A stretch of DNA of 6,042 bases. Source: Dokdonella sp. Its GTDB lineage: Bacteria; Pseudomonadota; Gammaproteobacteria; Xanthomonadales; Rhodanobacteraceae. The notes below the pieces were generated by a model. That model ran no database searches and had not been told where the DNA came from. It saw only the letters and a list, made by a program, of their open reading frames with translations. The translations under genes were made by a program, and so were the position numbers. Position 1 is the first letter of the stretch; each line of letters opens with the position of its first letter. Shown in pieces: positions 4,670 to 6,042 of the stretch. The DNA lies in the NCBI GenBank assembly GCA_030150315.1, contig JASLGB010000434.1, positions 1-6,042 on the forward strand. The letters are read 5' to 3'.

Positions 4670-4942
4670 AATGATAGCAAATGTCAACACCAACAAAACC
4701 AAATATATCCTTATTCGAATACATCTATAAATTATTAACTTATCCTCATCATCCCTGTAACCCATAAATCCAAAAATATATGAAAGAATAGCGACCTGAC
4801 CATTGGGAGAAAATACATCAACTGACGAAACCCTTGAATCCACCCCTTGCCGCAACGACCTCACCAGGAGAAATATCTCTAAGAAATAAATAATAAGAGA
4901 GGATATAAAAATAATATTTATGATTGCCATCCTAATTATCAC
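4640..4942 (-). CDS. small two-helix membrane protein, UspB-like; candidate Rhs immunity protein
   Basis: 100-residue protein with hydrophobic helices at about 6-27 and 78-95 and a polar middle. From memory it resembles E. coli UspB (about 111 residues, helices at both ends). The middle segment here, PNGQVAILSYIF (46-57), then YRDDEDKL (62-69) and YRCIRIR (72-78), lines up with PNKQVRLVWYIY, YRDHHDDE and RRCERVR in UspB with one gap. That comparison was not computed. The GTG at 4942 overlaps the rhs 3' end by 11 bases; an ATG at 4930 one base past the rhs stop is equally possible, and neither has an ideal ribosome site, so coupling to rhs translation is likely. Low GC matches the adjacent Rhs tip. 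Its position directly after a variable Rhs tip suggests immunity, which is inference. Confidence 0.65.
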   Translation of the reverse strand: MIIRMAIINIIFISSLIIYFLEIFLLVRSLRQGVDSRVSSVDVFSPNGQVAILSYIFGFMGYRDDEDKLIIYRCIRIRIYLVLLVLTFAIILMNSINFIH

Positions 4943-6042
4943 TCATCCTATATTTCACCCCAAAGACTTCCACAGAGGCGCCAGCGCCCACACCTCCAGA
5001 AAGCTGAACCTCAAATCCTTTTGGGTCCAAAGAAAGCTGAAGTCCCAAAACTCCAATAAATCCAATTTTTCCACCACCGCCAACCGACACATCCAGTGGA
5101 GAATTGGGATAACTCGCATCGCTCCAGTTATATCTAACAGTGACGATATTTACCGTTGCAGACGCAGAGGCCCCAAGTGCCGGTGTCATCAAGCCAACCT
5201 TATCATCATTGAAATCAAGAGCTTTCTCTCCCTTCACGCCAATACCCAATGCGGCTGACGCCGAAGCCACAGGATTGACATCGCCTGTCATGATTGACGT
5301 TACATGCCACCCCTTCTTCCCGAGTTCAGCAACGCGCTCCTTTCTCTGTTCTTTCGCCTTCTCTTGCACCGCGGCTCTCTGGCGCCGCTCTCCCATTTTC
5401 CCAAGAGCATTGGCATAGCCTGGCATAGCCCTTTCGCAGACCGACGCAATACGAGATGCCGCACAGGAGAGGCGCCCATCCGGGTCAACATATTTGTATG
5501 GATTGTTATTGGCATACCAATACCGATTGAAGCTGCCCGCATCCGCCGCCACCGGATCGGGGCTGAGGAATCTTCCGGCGATCGGATCGTAATAGCGCTG
5601 CTGCATGTACGAAAGGCCGCTGGCCTTGTCGGTGACATGGCCGGTGTAGCCCGGGCCTTGCTCGTACAGGCCGCTGACCGGGACGCCCCACGGCTGGTAG
5701 GCGCTGCGCTTGACCACGGCGCCACTTGCGTCGGTTTCGGCCACCGGACTGCCAAGGGCATCGGTGTGGTAGTAGGTCGCCACCTGTGCGGCCATGCGCA
5801 CCGGATTGGCGTCTGCACGCACCGTTACTCCCGGGTACGTCCATGCCGAGCAGTTGGCCCCTGCGCAAGCGCGGATGCGGTAGTTGCGCCGATACCAGCC
5901 ACCATCGCTGACCGGGTTGCCTCCGTCCTCCACGTAAAGCGTGGTGACCGTGAATGGCGCATCCTGAACCACTTGGGGGGCTTGCGCGCTGCTGCGCTCC
6001 AGCAGGAACTGGTAGCTGGTTGCGTTGGGTACCGCATCCCAG
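4932..6042 (-). CDS. Rhs (YD-repeat) protein, C-terminal part with variable effector-like tip; 5' end outside window
   Basis: The last 369 residues of an Rhs protein; the frame stays open through the right edge. Residues 1-75 look like a fibronectin type III segment (WDAVPNATSYQFLLE, then YRIRACAGANCSAW). Residues 90-190 are the RHS-associated core: YYHTDALGSPVAETDASG, YQPWGVPVSG, GLSYMQQRYYDPIAGRFLSPDP, NRYWYANNNPYKYVDPDGR. After DPDGR (about base 5472) come 179 residues of unrelated, lower-GC sequence, as in Rhs polymorphic toxins. The tip opens with a charged helical stretch (about 215-245) and ends in a Gly/Ser/Val-rich, probably beta region (about 290-365) with no recognisable nuclease motif. 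Rhs shells encapsulate and deliver such tips, often by type VI secretion or as wall-associated proteins; the route here is not visible. The small membrane gene directly follows. Confidence 0.85.
   Translation of the reverse strand, partial: WDAVPNATSYQFLLERSSAQAPQVVQDAPFTVTTLYVEDGGNPVSDGGWYRRNYRIRACAGANCSAWTYPGVTVRADANPVRMAAQVATYYHTDALGSPVAETDASGAVVKRSAYQPWGVPVSGLYEQGPGYTGHVTDKASGLSYMQQRYYDPIAGRFLSPDPVAADAGSFNRYWYANNNPYKYVDPDGRLSCAASRIASVCERAMPGYANALGKMGERRQRAAVQEKAKEQRKERVAELGKKGWHVTSIMTGDVNPVASASAALGIGVKGEKALDFNDDKVGLMTPALGASASATVNIVTVRYNWSDASYPNSPLDVSVGGGGKIGFIGVLGLQLSLDPKGFEVQLSGGVGAGASVEVFGVKYRMSDN
5411..5430. repeat. 10-bp tandem duplication in the Rhs tip
   Basis: TGGCATAGCC occurs twice in direct succession. 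Ten is not a multiple of three, so the duplication shifted the frame relative to a single-copy ancestor unless compensated. The frame is nonetheless open on both sides. It lies about 20 codons after the DPDGR boundary. Confidence 0.6.

Overview
The window reads as accessory DNA from a high-GC gammaproteobacterium. The Xanthomonadaceae/Lysobacteraceae are the best guess. The basis is the GC-rich coding style, an Rhs protein with a fibronectin-III-like segment ahead of its core, and the CHC2-primase-type ATPase found with XRE regulators in such genomes. That placement is inference; no rRNA or housekeeping gene is present to confirm it.

Layout, left to right. (1) 1-2913 is a mobile-element module. 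A minus-strand pair encodes a 612-residue P-loop ATPase and a tyrosine recombinase cut off by the window edge. The two genes share a four-base ATGA stop/start overlap. A 123-residue XRE-type regulator is divergently transcribed from them. An 85-bp gap carrying a 9-bp-arm palindrome separates regulator and operon and is the obvious operator. The ATPase matches the C-terminal two thirds of CHC2 zinc-finger/Toprim primase-ATPases, but the primase half is absent. (2) 2914-3641 has no convincing gene and is dense with inverted repeats. These include two large hairpins (3155-3233) and a run of compact hairpins (3324-3607) ending just before the ribosome binding site of the next gene. (3) 3642-4502 encodes a second, unrelated tyrosine recombinase (Phage_int_SAM_2 / Integrase_1 type) with all catalytic residues visible, followed by a strong 13-bp-stem terminator. 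(4) 4640-6042, on the minus strand, is the 3' end of an rhs gene. It holds a fibronectin-like segment, the RHS core ending in DPDGR, and a lower-GC variable C-terminal tip. The stop overlaps or abuts a 100-residue two-helix membrane protein that resembles UspB from memory.

How the parts may work together. The XRE protein probably represses itself and the ATPase-recombinase operon. The ATPase and its coupled recombinase probably act together in moving or replicating an element. The second recombinase may be controlled at RNA level by its structured leader, or may act on those hairpins. The Rhs tip and small membrane protein look like an effector/immunity pair; both tip function and immunity role are inferred.

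The items most worth checking are the hairpin array before the second recombinase, a recombinase-core-like 32-bp palindrome beside the first recombinase (651-682), the primase-less ATPase, and the UspB-like candidate immunity protein.
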